Assembly: GCF_040645195.1 (NCBI RefSeq)
Contig: NZ_JBEYXW010000001.1
Location: forward strand, 372,001 to 436,000
From: Prauserella_A sp040645195
GTDB taxonomy: Bacteria; Actinomycetota; Actinomycetes; Mycobacteriales; Pseudonocardiaceae
DNA: 64,000 nt
Direction: 5' to 3'
Shown: piece after piece, positions 15,941-25,268 of the stretch
Position numbering within the stretch: position 1 is the first letter of the stretch
Layout: every line of letters starts with the position of its first letter
The notes under the pieces: model-generated
The model's input: only the letters and a program-made list of their open reading frames with translations
Told to the model about the DNA's origin: nothing
Database searches by the model: none
Made by a program: the position numbers and the translations under genes

Positions 15941-16927
15941 ATGCGCGCGATCACGATCCGCGAGCCGGGTGGCCCGGAGAATCTGGAATGGACCAACGTC
16001 GCCGACCCTGCTCCTGGCCCCGGCGAGGTGCTCATCGACGTTGCCGCAACCGCGGTGAACCGGGCGGACCTGTTGCAGCGGCAGGGCAACTACGCGCCGC
16101 CGCGCGGAGCAAGCGACATCCTCGGCCTCGAGTGCTCGGGCACGATCGTCGAGCTCGGCGCCGGCGTCGAGGGTTGGCAGGCCGGCGACGAGGTGTGCGC
16201 GCTGCTCTCCGGCGGCGGGTACGCGGAGAAGGTCGCCGTGCCTGCCGTGCAGTTGCTGCCGGTGCCGGGCGAGGTGGGGTTGTTCTCGGCGGCCGGGCTG
16301 CCCGAGGTCGCCTGCACCGTGTGGTCGAACGTGGTCATGCTCGCCGGACTGGCCGAGGACGACGTCCTGCTCGTGCACGGCGGTGCCGGCGGTATCGGCA
16401 CGCATGCCATCCAGGTCGGCAAGGCGCTCGGTGCGACCGTCGCCGTCACAGCCGGGTCGGCGGAGCGGCTGGAACGTTGCCGCCAGCTGGGTGCCGACAT
16501 CGCGATCAACTACCGCGAGCAGGACTTCGTCGAGGAGCTGAAGAAGGAGACCGGCGGCGCCGACGTCATCCTCGACAACATGGGCGCCAAGTACCTCGAC
16601 CGCAACGTCAACGCGCTCGCCATCGGCGGGCGGCTGGTCGTGATCGGCCTGCAGGGCGGTGTGAAGGGCGAGCTGAACCTCGGCAAGCTCATCGCCAAGC
16701 GCGGCAGCGTGGCGGCCACGACCCTGCGGGCCCGCCCTGTGGCGGAGAAGGGCGAGATCGTCGCCGATGTCCGCGAGCGCCTGTGGCCGCTGGTGGCCGA
16801 CGGTTCGGTGCGGCCGGTGATCGGTCAGGTGCTGCCGCTCGCGGAGGCGGCGGCCGCGCACCGCATGCTGGCTGAGGGCGGCGTCTTCGGCAAGATCGTG
16901 CTGACGGCGAAGTCCCAGACGGCCTAG
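15941..16927 (+). CDS. NAD(P)H quinone oxidoreductase, zinc-free MDR
   Basis: A 328-residue medium-chain dehydrogenase of the PIG3/QOR type: ATAVNRADLLQRQG at the N-terminus, an AGGIGTHAIQVGKALGA Rossmann loop, and no zinc ligands. The gene corresponds by type and position to M. tuberculosis Rv3777, which also sits next to an Rv3778c-like gene. Its last 4 bases overlap the convergent neighbour. The actual substrate is unknown. Confidence 0.88.
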   Translation: MRAITIREPGGPENLEWTNVADPAPGPGEVLIDVAATAVNRADLLQRQGNYAPPRGASDILGLECSGTIVELGAGVEGWQAGDEVCALLSGGGYAEKVAVPAVQLLPVPGEVGLFSAAGLPEVACTVWSNVVMLAGLAEDDVLLVHGGAGGIGTHAIQVGKALGATVAVTAGSAERLERCRQLGADIAINYREQDFVEELKKETGGADVILDNMGAKYLDRNVNALAIGGRLVVIGLQGGVKGELNLGKLIAKRGSVAATTLRARPVAEKGEIVADVRERLWPLVADGSVRPVIGQVLPLAEAAAAHRMLAEGGVFGKIVLTAKSQTA

Positions 16928-18123
16928 CGCAGCTGTTCGAGCACCCGCACCAGCTGGTTGATCTCGAAAACGTTGGAGTAGTGCGCGAGGCCGATGCGCA
17001 CCGCACCGCCCACCTCACCGACGCCGAGTGCCGCGAACACGCCACTCGTACCCTGGTCGGCGAACGCGCAGAGCCCCTGCGACGCCAGGTACTCCGCGAC
17101 CTCGCCGGCCTTGCGGTCGGCCACCGCGAACGCCAGCGCCGGAATGCGCCGCATGGCGTCACCGATGACCATCACGTGCCGCAATGAGCGCAGCTCGGTG
17201 GACAGCTGAGCGAGCAGGCCCGCGTGATACGACTTCGCCGAGCCGAGCGAGGTGAGCAGGCGTTCCCTACGGGAGCCGGTGGCGGCGTCGTCGAGGCCGG
17301 CGAGGTAGTCGATGGAGGCGATCAGCCCGGCGAGCAACGGGTACGCGTGTGGCCCGAGCTCCAGCCGTGCCGCGCCGCGGGCGTTGGGTTCCAGCGACGC
17401 CGACGGCAGCCGTTCCAGCAGTTCGGGGTCGCGGAACACGAGCGCGCCGACCGCGGGGCCACCCCACGCCTGCGCGGACACCACGACCACGTCCGCGCCG
17501 AGGGCGTTGAGGTCCAGCGGCACGAACGGCGCCGCGTAGGTGGCGTCGACGACGACGAGCGCGCCGACCCGCTTCGCGATCTCGACGACGGTCGGCACAT
17601 CGGGCCGGGTGCCCACCGAGCCGGACGCGCAGGTGAGCGACACCGCCTTGGTGCGCGCGTTGACGAGGTTCTCGTACTGCCAGGCGGGCAGCTCGCAGTT
17701 CTCGATGTCGATCTCGCCCCAGCGGACGGCGGCGCCGATGCGCTTGGCGGCGCGCTGCCATGGCCCGATGTTGGCCTGCTCGTCCAACCGGGACACCACG
17801 ACCTCGTCCCCGAGGGTCCATCGCTCGGACAGTGCGTCCACGAGACGGGCGAGCAGCACCGATGCGCTCGGGCCGAGCACGACCCCGTCGGGCTCCGCGC
17901 CGAGCAGATCCGCCACCGCGCGACGGGCCGCAGCCACGATGCTCTCCGCGCGCTGGGAGGCCGGAAATGCCCCGCCCGGTCCGGAAACCGGAGCCCGCAT
18001 CGCGGTCGAGACGGCCGAGGCGACCTGCTCGGGTACCAGCATTCCGGTTCCACCGTCGAAGTGAATCCAGCCGTCACCCAGTGCGGGAAACAACCCACGT
18101 ATCCGAGCGACGTCAAACGCCAT
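16924..18123 (-). CDS. Cysteine desulfurase-like PLP-fold protein without the PLP lysine
   Basis: A 399-residue class V aminotransferase fold, similar to M. tuberculosis Rv3778c as I recall its sequence. Fold marks include VSRLDEQANIGPW, ASGSVGTRPDV and the Asp in VVVDATYAAPF. Where desulfurases have the Schiff-base lysine (SA-x-K), this protein reads SAQAWGGP at 216-223, with Ala219 in the lysine place. Ordinary desulfurase activity is therefore doubtful. ATG at 18123 starts MAFDVARIRGLFP. It diverges from bpa. Confidence 0.8.
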   Translation of the reverse strand: MAFDVARIRGLFPALGDGWIHFDGGTGMLVPEQVASAVSTAMRAPVSGPGGAFPASQRAESIVAAARRAVADLLGAEPDGVVLGPSASVLLARLVDALSERWTLGDEVVVSRLDEQANIGPWQRAAKRIGAAVRWGEIDIENCELPAWQYENLVNARTKAVSLTCASGSVGTRPDVPTVVEIAKRVGALVVVDATYAAPFVPLDLNALGADVVVVSAQAWGGPAVGALVFRDPELLERLPSASLEPNARGAARLELGPHAYPLLAGLIASIDYLAGLDDAATGSRRERLLTSLGSAKSYHAGLLAQLSTELRSLRHVMVIGDAMRRIPALAFAVADRKAGEVAEYLASQGLCAFADQGTSGVFAALGVGEVGGAVRIGLAHYSNVFEINQLVRVLEQLR

Positions 18124-18266
18124 GCAGACACCGTACGGAGCCGTAGTTTCGCCCTGCGTCCGGGGTTGCCCTGGTGAACACGGGCAGCGACGGTTCCGGC
18201 TACGCTCGGATGTCAGGTGTGCCGAAGCGCTGTGCACGGTTTCAGAAGTGAGCCAGGATGGAGCAT

Positions 18267-18833
18267 ATGACCGAGCCGAATTATCCGAATTCGCACACAA
18301 TGGGTAACCAGGAGGGTGAGCAATCACACCACGTGGTGGTCGTTGGACCTGACGGCGCTCCGCTGGGTACAGCGCGAATCGGCCCTGGTGCGGAGAACGA
18401 CAAGAACGAGTCGGTGGGCGACATGGTCGAAGAGCCGGCGAAGGTCATGCGCATTGGCACGATGATCAAGCAGCTCCTCGAGGAGGTGCGGGTCGCTCCG
18501 CTGGACGACGCGAGCCGTAACCGGCTGCGCGAGATCCACGCGACCTCCATCAAGGAGCTGGAGCAGGCGCTGGCCCCTGAGCTGCAGAGTGAACTGGAAC
18601 GCCTGGTCTCACCGTTCACGGACGACTCCACGCCGTCGGACGCGGAGCTGCGGATCGCACAGGCGCAGCTCGTGGGCTGGCTGGAAGGTCTGTTCCACGG
18701 TATTCAGACCGCGCTGTTCGCGCAGCAGATGGCCGCGCGCGTGCAACTGGAGCACATGCGCCGGGGACTGCCGCCGGGCAGCGGCGGTACCGAGTCCGGT
18801 CCCGGTATCGGCAACCCCGGGCAGTACCTCTGA
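18267..18833 (+). CDS. bpa: Bacterial proteasome activator Bpa (PafE)
   Basis: A 188-residue protein matching Bpa/PafE (Rv3780 in M. tuberculosis), which forms a dodecameric ring that opens the 20S proteasome gate without ATP. The central helical core is recognised from KVMRIGTMIKQLLEEVR and LREIHATSIKELEQAL. The last four residues are GQYL, the C-terminal motif that docks into the proteasome alpha ring. ATG at 18267 has GGAG just upstream; another ATG is 9 bases earlier. Its position next to the Rv3778c-like gene and the galactan genes matches mycobacteria. Confidence 0.92.
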   Translation: MTEPNYPNSHTMGNQEGEQSHHVVVVGPDGAPLGTARIGPGAENDKNESVGDMVEEPAKVMRIGTMIKQLLEEVRVAPLDDASRNRLREIHATSIKELEQALAPELQSELERLVSPFTDDSTPSDAELRIAQAQLVGWLEGLFHGIQTALFAQQMAARVQLEHMRRGLPPGSGGTESGPGIGNPGQYL

Positions 18834-18840
18834 GAGCGCT

Positions 18841-20340
18841 CTAACGCCCAGTGCGGAGCCCGTCCAGCCAGCGGTCGATGGTCAGCTCGTAGCGGCCGGG
18901 GTCGTGGGTGCGTTGCGCCTGGTCGACGGCGGGGGTCAGCGCGCTGCGGATCTGCGGTGCCCAGCCCGGCACCGCGAACACGTGCTGCCAGTAGCCGGCA
19001 CGCATCTGCACCGCGGCAATGTGCGTGTACCCCGCCGTCGCCTCGGCGGCCCGCAGGCCGTACAGCTCCTCCGGCGCCTCGGCGCTGTTCGACGTCAGGA
19101 TGACCACCGTGGGGCGTGCCTGCCGGACCACGTCGGTCGGATCGTCGCCGTGTGCGATGGCCTCGTCGTTCAGTCCGATGTAGTCGATCGTCCGCCAGCC
19201 GCTGTAGTACGGGATGGCACCGGCGTCGCCGACGGCGAGGGTCTCGAACTCGGGGTCCACTCCGGTCTCGGCGAGCCCCTGCCCGATGGCGACGTGGGCC
19301 CGCCGCAGATCGGCGCCGTAGTTGGCGATCACCGGCAGATCGGGTGCGATGGCGCCGGTCACGGCCGTTCCGCCCACGGCGGCGACCCCGACGGCAGCAG
19401 TGAGCCACCGGTGGGTGAGTGCGCCCACCGCGAGCCCCGCACCCAGACACAGCACCGGATAGACGTGGTAGGCGAACCGGTGCAGGTAGTCCATGCTCGG
19501 CCCGGACAGGGCATAGGTGGCACAGGTGGTGACCACCGTCGAGCACAGCAGCAGCCCGGTGGCCCGCAGATCCTTCCAGACCAGCAGCAGCACGGTGAGC
19601 ACGAGCAGCGGCGCGAACAGCAGCAGCGTCCGCTCGGTCCAGTCCCATCCCGCCGTGAGGTTGCCGAACTTGACGTAGAACGTGTTCGGCAGCGGGTGGC
19701 CGTAGTAGATCCAGCGCCAGCCGAAGTAGCCGACGCCGAGCACCGCCGCGATACCTGTGTACAGGCGGACGAGCCTGTCGTCCCGCGCGTACCAGAACCA
19801 CACCACAAAGCCGGGCAGTGCGGCGAGCAGGCCTTCCGGCCGCAGCATCCCTGCCAGCAACAGCAGCAGCGGCGGTTCCCAGTCGAAGACTCGCCTGCCC
19901 TCGATCACCCGGACCCCGATGGCGGCCATGCGCAGCACCGCCGCCGCGAACGCCACCGTCTCCAGCCCGCCGGCGAGGTGGAAGTAGGTCGGCAGGAACA
20001 CCACGTACGCGGCACCGGCGACGATCCGCCCTGCACCTTCGGTGGCGCGCAACAGCATCGCCAGTGTGCCAACGGCGATCACCAGTGACGTCACCTTCGC
20101 CACCAACGCCGGATCGAAGCCGAACGAGACGAAGAGGGCATGCCAGATCATCCAGGCGAAGTTGGTGAAGCCCTCGACCGGATCGTCGCCGACATTCCAC
20201 ACCGGACCGTTTCCCTCGGCCAGGTTCGCGCTGTAGCGGAAGGTGATGAACGCGTCGTCGACCGTGAACGACCACGCGGCCCAGGTACCGAAGGCCAGCA
20301 GCGTCAACAGGCCGAGCACCAGCCAGGTGGTGCGGCTCAC
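18841..20340 (-). CDS. GT-C fold membrane glycosyltransferase
   Basis: A 499-residue integral membrane protein with about ten hydrophobic helices. The first loop carries the acidic GT-C pattern VDDAFITFRYSANLAEG followed by PVEGFTNFAWM. Such enzymes use polyprenyl-phosphate sugars outside the membrane. A GT-C gene also occupies this place in M. tuberculosis (Rv3779). GTG at 20340 overlaps the pseG stop by 4 bases, so it is coupled to the pseudaminic acid genes. Whether it handles arabinose, mannose or a step in Pse-glycan assembly is open. Confidence 0.75.
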   Translation of the reverse strand: MSRTTWLVLGLLTLLAFGTWAAWSFTVDDAFITFRYSANLAEGNGPVWNVGDDPVEGFTNFAWMIWHALFVSFGFDPALVAKVTSLVIAVGTLAMLLRATEGAGRIVAGAAYVVFLPTYFHLAGGLETVAFAAAVLRMAAIGVRVIEGRRVFDWEPPLLLLLAGMLRPEGLLAALPGFVVWFWYARDDRLVRLYTGIAAVLGVGYFGWRWIYYGHPLPNTFYVKFGNLTAGWDWTERTLLLFAPLLVLTVLLLVWKDLRATGLLLCSTVVTTCATYALSGPSMDYLHRFAYHVYPVLCLGAGLAVGALTHRWLTAAVGVAAVGGTAVTGAIAPDLPVIANYGADLRRAHVAIGQGLAETGVDPEFETLAVGDAGAIPYYSGWRTIDYIGLNDEAIAHGDDPTDVVRQARPTVVILTSNSAEAPEELYGLRAAEATAGYTHIAAVQMRAGYWQHVFAVPGWAPQIRSALTPAVDQAQRTHDPGRYELTIDRWLDGLRTGR

Positions 20341-21305
20341 CGCAGCACGCCGTCGATCTCGTCCAGCACGCGAGCCGCGCCCTGACCGTCCACAGCAGCC
20401 GATGCCGCCACTGCCATGCCCTCCAGTGCCTCTCGCTCGGCGAGCAGGCCACGCAACGTTTCCGCGGCGTTCTCCAGCGCCCCTGGCGAACCGAGCCCGA
20501 CCGCGAATCCCTGTGCCAGCGCGGCGCGGTAGCCGGCATCCTGGTTGTCGACCAGCCGCACCAGCGCGCTGGGCACACCGACACAGCACAGCTCGAACAG
20601 TGTGACTCCCGCGGCGCTCACGACCAGATCGGTCTCGACCAGTCGGTCGTGCAGGCCTGGACCGGGCGGCGACACGAGGAACCGCTGCCCCGCCGCGGCC
20701 GCGGGCAGCGCAGGCGTACCACGCACCAGAGCCTCGACGGTGCAGGGCGACCCGGTGTCCCGCAAGGCGGTCAGCAGGTCCGACACGGTGTCCTGCCAGA
20801 CCCCACCGCCGCCCAGCACGACCAGCACCCTCGGCGGCTCCGGCACACCGTCCCGGGCTTGCCGCTTGCGCCGGGCCTCCATGACGACCTGGCGCAGCGG
20901 GGTGTAGCAGGCTCCGGTGAGCACGAGCGGGGAGCCGTCGGCGGGGCGTGCTGCCGCGGCGAACCCGCAGTCCACAACGACGTCGGCGGCCCGCCTGCCG
21001 AACGGACCGTCCTCAAAGGAGACCAGCGCGGCTCCGGCGGCATTCACCGCCGCACGCAGCTCACCGATGCCGTAGTGGTCGACGACCATGGCGTCGAAGC
21101 CGTCGGCAGTGGTCTCCGGTGGCAGGCGCGGCACGCCCAGCTCATCGAAACGCGTGGCGAGGAACTCGGCGTTGGCGATCTCCCCGGCGAAGGCCACCCG
21201 CCAGCCGCGGGCCGCGGCCTCCTCTGCGAGTGCGACCATCCGGGCGACGTGCCCGGCCCCGATCTGTGCCGACGAGTCCGCCCGCAGCAGCAGTCTCCGT
21301 CTCAC
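20337..21305 (-). CDS. pseG: UDP-sugar hydrolase PseG
   Basis: A 322-residue inverting nucleotide-sugar hydrolase that releases 2,4-diacetamido-2,4,6-trideoxy-L-altrose from UDP in pseudaminic acid synthesis. The GT-B-like N-terminus has the PseG pattern RADSSAQIGAGHVARM with the catalytic-loop His; VVVDHYG and the C-terminal VSAAGVTLFELCCVGVPSAL are MurG/PseG-type motifs. It overlaps pseF upstream and the GT-C gene downstream by 4 bases each. Presence of five other Pse genes supports the call. Confidence 0.85.
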   Translation of the reverse strand: MRRRLLLRADSSAQIGAGHVARMVALAEEAAARGWRVAFAGEIANAEFLATRFDELGVPRLPPETTADGFDAMVVDHYGIGELRAAVNAAGAALVSFEDGPFGRRAADVVVDCGFAAAARPADGSPLVLTGACYTPLRQVVMEARRKRQARDGVPEPPRVLVVLGGGGVWQDTVSDLLTALRDTGSPCTVEALVRGTPALPAAAAGQRFLVSPPGPGLHDRLVETDLVVSAAGVTLFELCCVGVPSALVRLVDNQDAGYRAALAQGFAVGLGSPGALENAAETLRGLLAEREALEGMAVAASAAVDGQGAARVLDEIDGVLR

Positions 21306-22045
21306 CGCACCGCCTTCTGCTCGACATCCGCGTTCAGCACCACCAGGTCGGGGCGCCGCCGCAGCAGGGTCACGACCTCCCGCCAGTCCGGGATGCGGTC
21401 ACCCAGCTCGGCGACCACGGCAGCCAGCAGTGCCCAGTCCTGCTCGGTGTCGAGCGTGACGCGCAGGTCGCCTGCCGCGGGCGCGACCACGATACCTGCG
21501 CAGGCGTAACGCTCCGGGTCGGCGTAGACGCCGGACGTGACATGTTCGCGATGCGGCCCGGGTGGCTCGTGCCCCTGCTCGACCAGCACCGGCACGCGGA
21601 CCAGCTCCGCGTCGAAGCCGCGGGGCAGCGTCCGGACGAGAGTGTTGCTCACGTAGTCCAGCTCCGGCTGTGCACGCCACAATGCGATCAGCTGGGCGAT
21701 CAGCCGCGGATCGTGCAGGGGGCAGTCGGCGGTGAGCCGCACCACGGCGTCCGCGGGATGGCGTTCACACGCCAGCAGGAACCGGGCGAGCACATCATCC
21801 AGCGGGCCGCGCACGACCTCGGCGCCATGGCGCCGAGCCTCGGCGGCGACGGGATCGTCGTCACCGGCATCCGAGGTCGCCACCACGACGGCGTCGACCC
21901 CGGGTGTTGCCGCGGCGGCCCGCACCACCCAGCCGAGCACGCTTCGGCCGCCGAGCGGGCGGAGTACCTTCCCGGGCAGCCGCGTCGAGGACATCCTCGC
22001 CTGGATGATGACATTCACAGCCGCCTGCTCGCGCATGGATGCCAT
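21302..22045 (-). CDS. pseF: CMP-sugar cytidylyltransferase, SpsF/PseF type
   Basis: A roughly 247-residue nucleotidyltransferase that should activate pseudaminic acid with CTP. The N-terminus VNVIIQARMSSTRLPGKVL is the SpsF-family signature; TADCPLHDP holds the metal-binding Asp. Its sequence type is the one used in Bacillus sps clusters rather than the Helicobacter PseF type. The start is uncertain: ATG 22045 or 22036, neither with a clear Shine-Dalgarno. It diverges from pseB across about 40 bases, so both promoters must be compact. Confidence 0.8.
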   Translation of the reverse strand: MASMREQAAVNVIIQARMSSTRLPGKVLRPLGGRSVLGWVVRAAAATPGVDAVVVATSDAGDDDPVAAEARRHGAEVVRGPLDDVLARFLLACERHPADAVVRLTADCPLHDPRLIAQLIALWRAQPELDYVSNTLVRTLPRGFDAELVRVPVLVEQGHEPPGPHREHVTSGVYADPERYACAGIVVAPAAGDLRVTLDTEQDWALLAAVVAELGDRIPDWREVVTLLRRRPDLVVLNADVEQKAVR

Positions 22046-22085
22046 GATGGCCGGAGTGGTTCTGGCGGCAACGCGGAGGTAACAA

Positions 22086-23069
22086 ATGGGAGAGCTCGAT
22101 GGGTCGAGCATTCTGCTCACCGGGGGAACGGGCTCTTTCGGCAAGGCGTTTCTCACCTACGCGCTCGCGGAGCTGAACCCCCGCAGGCTGGTCGTGCTCT
22201 CCCGGGACGAGCTCAAGCAGTACGAAGTGCGCCAACAGTTCGGCAATGACCCGCGGCTGCGGTTCTTCGTCGGTGACGTGCGCGACCGGCGCCGGCTGGA
22301 GCGCGCGATGCACGGCGTGGACTACGTCGTGCACGCCGCCGCGCTCAAGCAGGTCGACACCGGCGAGTACAACCCCTTCGAGTTCGTCCAGACCAATGTC
22401 GTGGGCTCGCAGAACGTCATCGAGGCCGCCATCGACACCGGCGTGCGGAAGGTCGTGGCGCTGTCCACCGACAAGGCGTCGAGCCCGATCAACCTCTACG
22501 GCGCCACGAAGCTGTGTGCCGACCGCATGTTCATCAGCGCCAACCACTACGCGGCCACGCACCCGGCCCGGTTCGCGGTGGTCCGTTACGGCAACGTGAT
22601 GGCCTCGCGCGGCAGTGTGATCCCGTTCTTCCGCTCGCTTGCCGAGCGCGGTGAGTCGCTGCCGATCACGCACAAGGAGATGACCCGCTTCTGGATCACG
22701 CTGCCGCAGGCGGTGAAGTTCGTGGTCGACTCGTTCAACCTGATGCACGGCGGGGAGCTGTACGTGCCGCGCATCCCCAGCATGCGGCTGGTGGACCTGG
22801 CGCAGGCGATCGCGCCGGGCAGCCCGATGCACGAGGTCGGCATCCGCCCCGGCGAGAAGCTGCACGAGGAGATGATCGCGCCGGACGATGCCCGGCGGAC
22901 CCTGCAGCTGGAGGACCGCTACGTGGTGCAGCCGCATATCGCGGGCTGGGGCTACGAGCCGCCGGACAGCGGGGTGCCGGTGCCGGAGGGCTTCGCATAC
23001 CGCTCCGACACCAACGATCTCTGGCTCGACACAGCGGCGTTGCAGAAGCTGATCGCCGACCATGGGTGA
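22086..23069 (+). CDS. pseB: UDP-GlcNAc 4,6-dehydratase (inverting) PseB
   Basis: A 327-residue short-chain dehydratase that converts UDP-GlcNAc to the 4-keto-6-deoxy-L-arabino form, the first Pse step. GGTGSFG at 13-19 binds NADP; STDKASSPINLYGATK gives the catalytic TDK (128-130), Y138 and K142. The shortness and the TDK triad fit PseB/FlaA1 rather than the membrane-bound retaining dehydratases. GGAGGT lies 6 bases before ATG 22086. It overlaps pseC by 8 bases. Confidence 0.93.
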   Translation: MGELDGSSILLTGGTGSFGKAFLTYALAELNPRRLVVLSRDELKQYEVRQQFGNDPRLRFFVGDVRDRRRLERAMHGVDYVVHAAALKQVDTGEYNPFEFVQTNVVGSQNVIEAAIDTGVRKVVALSTDKASSPINLYGATKLCADRMFISANHYAATHPARFAVVRYGNVMASRGSVIPFFRSLAERGESLPITHKEMTRFWITLPQAVKFVVDSFNLMHGGELYVPRIPSMRLVDLAQAIAPGSPMHEVGIRPGEKLHEEMIAPDDARRTLQLEDRYVVQPHIAGWGYEPPDSGVPVPEGFAYRSDTNDLWLDTAALQKLIADHG

Positions 23070-24198
23070 CTTCCTGCCGTACGGCCGCCAGTCGATCGCT
23101 GAGGAGGACATCGCGGCGGTCACGGAGGTTCTGCGCGGCGACTGGCTGACCACCGGCCCCGCGGTGGTCCGGTTCGAGGAGGAGCTCGCCGGGCACACCG
23201 GCGGCACGCCGGCCGTAGCGGTCACCTCCGGAACGGCGGCCCTGCACGTGGCCTACGCCGCGGCGGGCGTGGGCCGGGGCGTCGAGGTGGTGACGAGCCC
23301 GTTGACGTTCGTCGCCACAGCGTCGGCAGCGGCGTTGCACGGCGCGCGGGTCGTGTTCGCCGACGTCGAGCCGGACACCGGCAACCTGGACCCTGCCGCC
23401 GCCCGCGCCGCGGTGACCTCCCGCACGAAGGTCGTCGCGGCAGTGGACTACGCCGGACACCCGGCGGAGCTGGACACGCTGCGTGCGGTCGCCGACTCGG
23501 CCGGGGCGCTGCTGCTGGAGGACGCCGCGCATTCGATCGGCGGCTCCTGGCAGGGCAGGCCGGTCGGTTCGCTGGCGGACCTGACCACGTTCTCGTTCTT
23601 CGCCACGAAGAACCTGACCACCGCCGAAGGCGGTGCGGTGGTAACGGCGTTACCAGAGCTGCTGGAGCGGGCGCGGGCGTTTCGCAACCACGGGCTGGTG
23701 CGCGACCGCGCGGCGCAGCGGTACCCGGACGAGGGCGGCTGGCACCAGGAGGTGCACGCCTTCGGGCTCAACTACCGGCTGCCGGATGTGCTGTGCGCGC
23801 TGGGCAGCAGCCAGCTGCGGCGGCTCGCGGCGTTCAAACGGCGGCGCGCGGAGCTCCACGCGCGCTACGACAAGGCCTTCGCCGACCTGGCCGGCGTGCG
23901 CACCCCGGTGACGCGGGATGGCGCGGATCCGATGTGGCACCTGTACCCGCTGCGGGTGCTCGATGGCAGGCGGCGCGCACTGTTCGACCACCTGCGCGCT
24001 GCAGGCATCGGAGTGCAGGTGAACTACATCCCCGCGTACTGGCATCCGGTGTTCGAGGATCTCGGCTACCGGCGTGGCCTGTGCCCCAACGCGGAGCGGT
24101 TCTACGCCGAGGAACTGTCGTTGCCGCTCTTCGGCGACCTCACCGACGCCAACGCGGACCGGGTCATCGACATGGTCCGCACCTTCTTCAGCGGTTAG
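23062..24198 (+). CDS. pseC: UDP-4-keto-sugar aminotransferase PseC
   Basis: A 378-residue DegT/DnrJ/EryC1 PLP aminotransferase for the second Pse step, adding the C4 amino group with glutamate as donor. K183 in FFATKNLTTAEGG is the Schiff-base lysine; TSGTAALH at 55-62 and LLEDAAHSIGG are cofactor-binding blocks. The N-terminus FLPYGRQSIAEEDI is PseC-like. It is translationally coupled to pseB and converges with pseI 11 bases on. Confidence 0.92.
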   Translation: MGDFLPYGRQSIAEEDIAAVTEVLRGDWLTTGPAVVRFEEELAGHTGGTPAVAVTSGTAALHVAYAAAGVGRGVEVVTSPLTFVATASAAALHGARVVFADVEPDTGNLDPAAARAAVTSRTKVVAAVDYAGHPAELDTLRAVADSAGALLLEDAAHSIGGSWQGRPVGSLADLTTFSFFATKNLTTAEGGAVVTALPELLERARAFRNHGLVRDRAAQRYPDEGGWHQEVHAFGLNYRLPDVLCALGSSQLRRLAAFKRRRAELHARYDKAFADLAGVRTPVTRDGADPMWHLYPLRVLDGRRRALFDHLRAAGIGVQVNYIPAYWHPVFEDLGYRRGLCPNAERFYAEELSLPLFGDLTDANADRVIDMVRTFFSG

Positions 24199-24209
24199 GA
24201 ATTGTAAAA

Positions 24210-25268
24210 CTAGATCAGGTCCCAGGTCAGCGCGGTACCTTTCGCGGCATCGACGTGGAACGTCCGGCCGAGGACGCGGGTGATGTCCGCAGGCGGCAAC
24301 CCACCGGCGGGCCGGATCGACCGGACATTGTGCTCGGTCACCGGATCACCCGCCCGCACGTCGTCCACCACATACAGTGAACGCCGCAGCCGCAGGCCCT
24401 CGCGCTCGCTCGGCTTCGGGCCGATCACCGGGGCACCGAGTGCCTCCCAGGCGCGCCTGGTCTCCGTGACCAGCGCCGCCAGCTCGGCGGGTTCGAGGGA
24501 GAACGCCGAGTCCACACCGCCGTCGGCACGCGCGAGGGTCACGTGCTTCTCGATGGCACACGCGCCGAGCGCCACGGCGGCCACCGGTACGCCAAGGCCT
24601 GGCGTGTGGTCCGAAAGCCCCACGACAGCACCGGTCACCGAGCCCAGCACCGGCAACCCGCGCAGGTTGCTCTCCTCCGGCGCGGCCGGATAGCTGGCCG
24701 TGCAGGCCAGAACCACGAGCTGGTCGTTACCGGCCTCGCGGGCCGTGCGCACCGCGGCGTCGATCTCGGCGACCGTCGCCATGCCGGTGGAGATCACGAG
24801 TGGCTTACCCGTCCGCGCGCACCGCTCGATCAGCGGCAGGTCGACGATCTCCGAGGAGGCGATCTTGTACGCGGGTGCGTCGAGTGACTCCAACAGCTCG
24901 ACAGCCGTCGGGTCGAACGGGCTGGAGAACACCTCCAGCCCATGCGAGCGGGCGCGGCGGAACAGCGGCTCGTGCCACTCCCACGGCGTGTGCGCGCGCT
25001 CGTACAGCTGGTAGAGATTCTGCCCGCCCCACAGCTCGTGGTCGTCGCTGAGGCGGAACGCGGGCCCGTCGACGTCGATCGTGATGGTGTCCGGGCGGTA
25101 GGTCTGCAGCTTCACGGCCTGCGCGCCGGACGCCGCGACGGCATCGATGATCGCCAGCGCGCGGTCGAGGTCACCGTTGTGGTTGCCGGACACCTCGGCG
25201 ATGACGAAGGGCGGATGCGCAGGCCCGATCTCGTGCGCACCAATGCGGACGGATGTCGACATGGTCAC
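24210..25268 (-). CDS. pseI: Pseudaminic acid synthase PseI
   Basis: A 352-residue NeuB-family synthase that condenses the altrose intermediate with phosphoenolpyruvate. The TIM barrel has FVIAEVSGNHNGDL, KLQTYRPDTIT, FSSPFD and KIASSEIVDLPLI; a C-terminal antifreeze-like SAF domain follows (RRSLYVVDDVRAGD). SGNHNGD is the spelling seen in PseI proteins, whereas NeuB usually has GxNHNG variants. It overlaps pseH by 4 bases. Start 25268 or the ATG 6 bases later. Confidence 0.9.
   Translation of the reverse strand: MTMSTSVRIGAHEIGPAHPPFVIAEVSGNHNGDLDRALAIIDAVAASGAQAVKLQTYRPDTITIDVDGPAFRLSDDHELWGGQNLYQLYERAHTPWEWHEPLFRRARSHGLEVFSSPFDPTAVELLESLDAPAYKIASSEIVDLPLIERCARTGKPLVISTGMATVAEIDAAVRTAREAGNDQLVVLACTASYPAAPEESNLRGLPVLGSVTGAVVGLSDHTPGLGVPVAAVALGACAIEKHVTLARADGGVDSAFSLEPAELAALVTETRRAWEALGAPVIGPKPSEREGLRLRRSLYVVDDVRAGDPVTEHNVRSIRPAGGLPPADITRVLGRTFHVDAAKGTALTWDLI

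Noticed and set aside
21861..23225. 454-codon minus-strand ORF
   Set aside because: Antisense to pseB and the pseF start; shadow frame without motifs.
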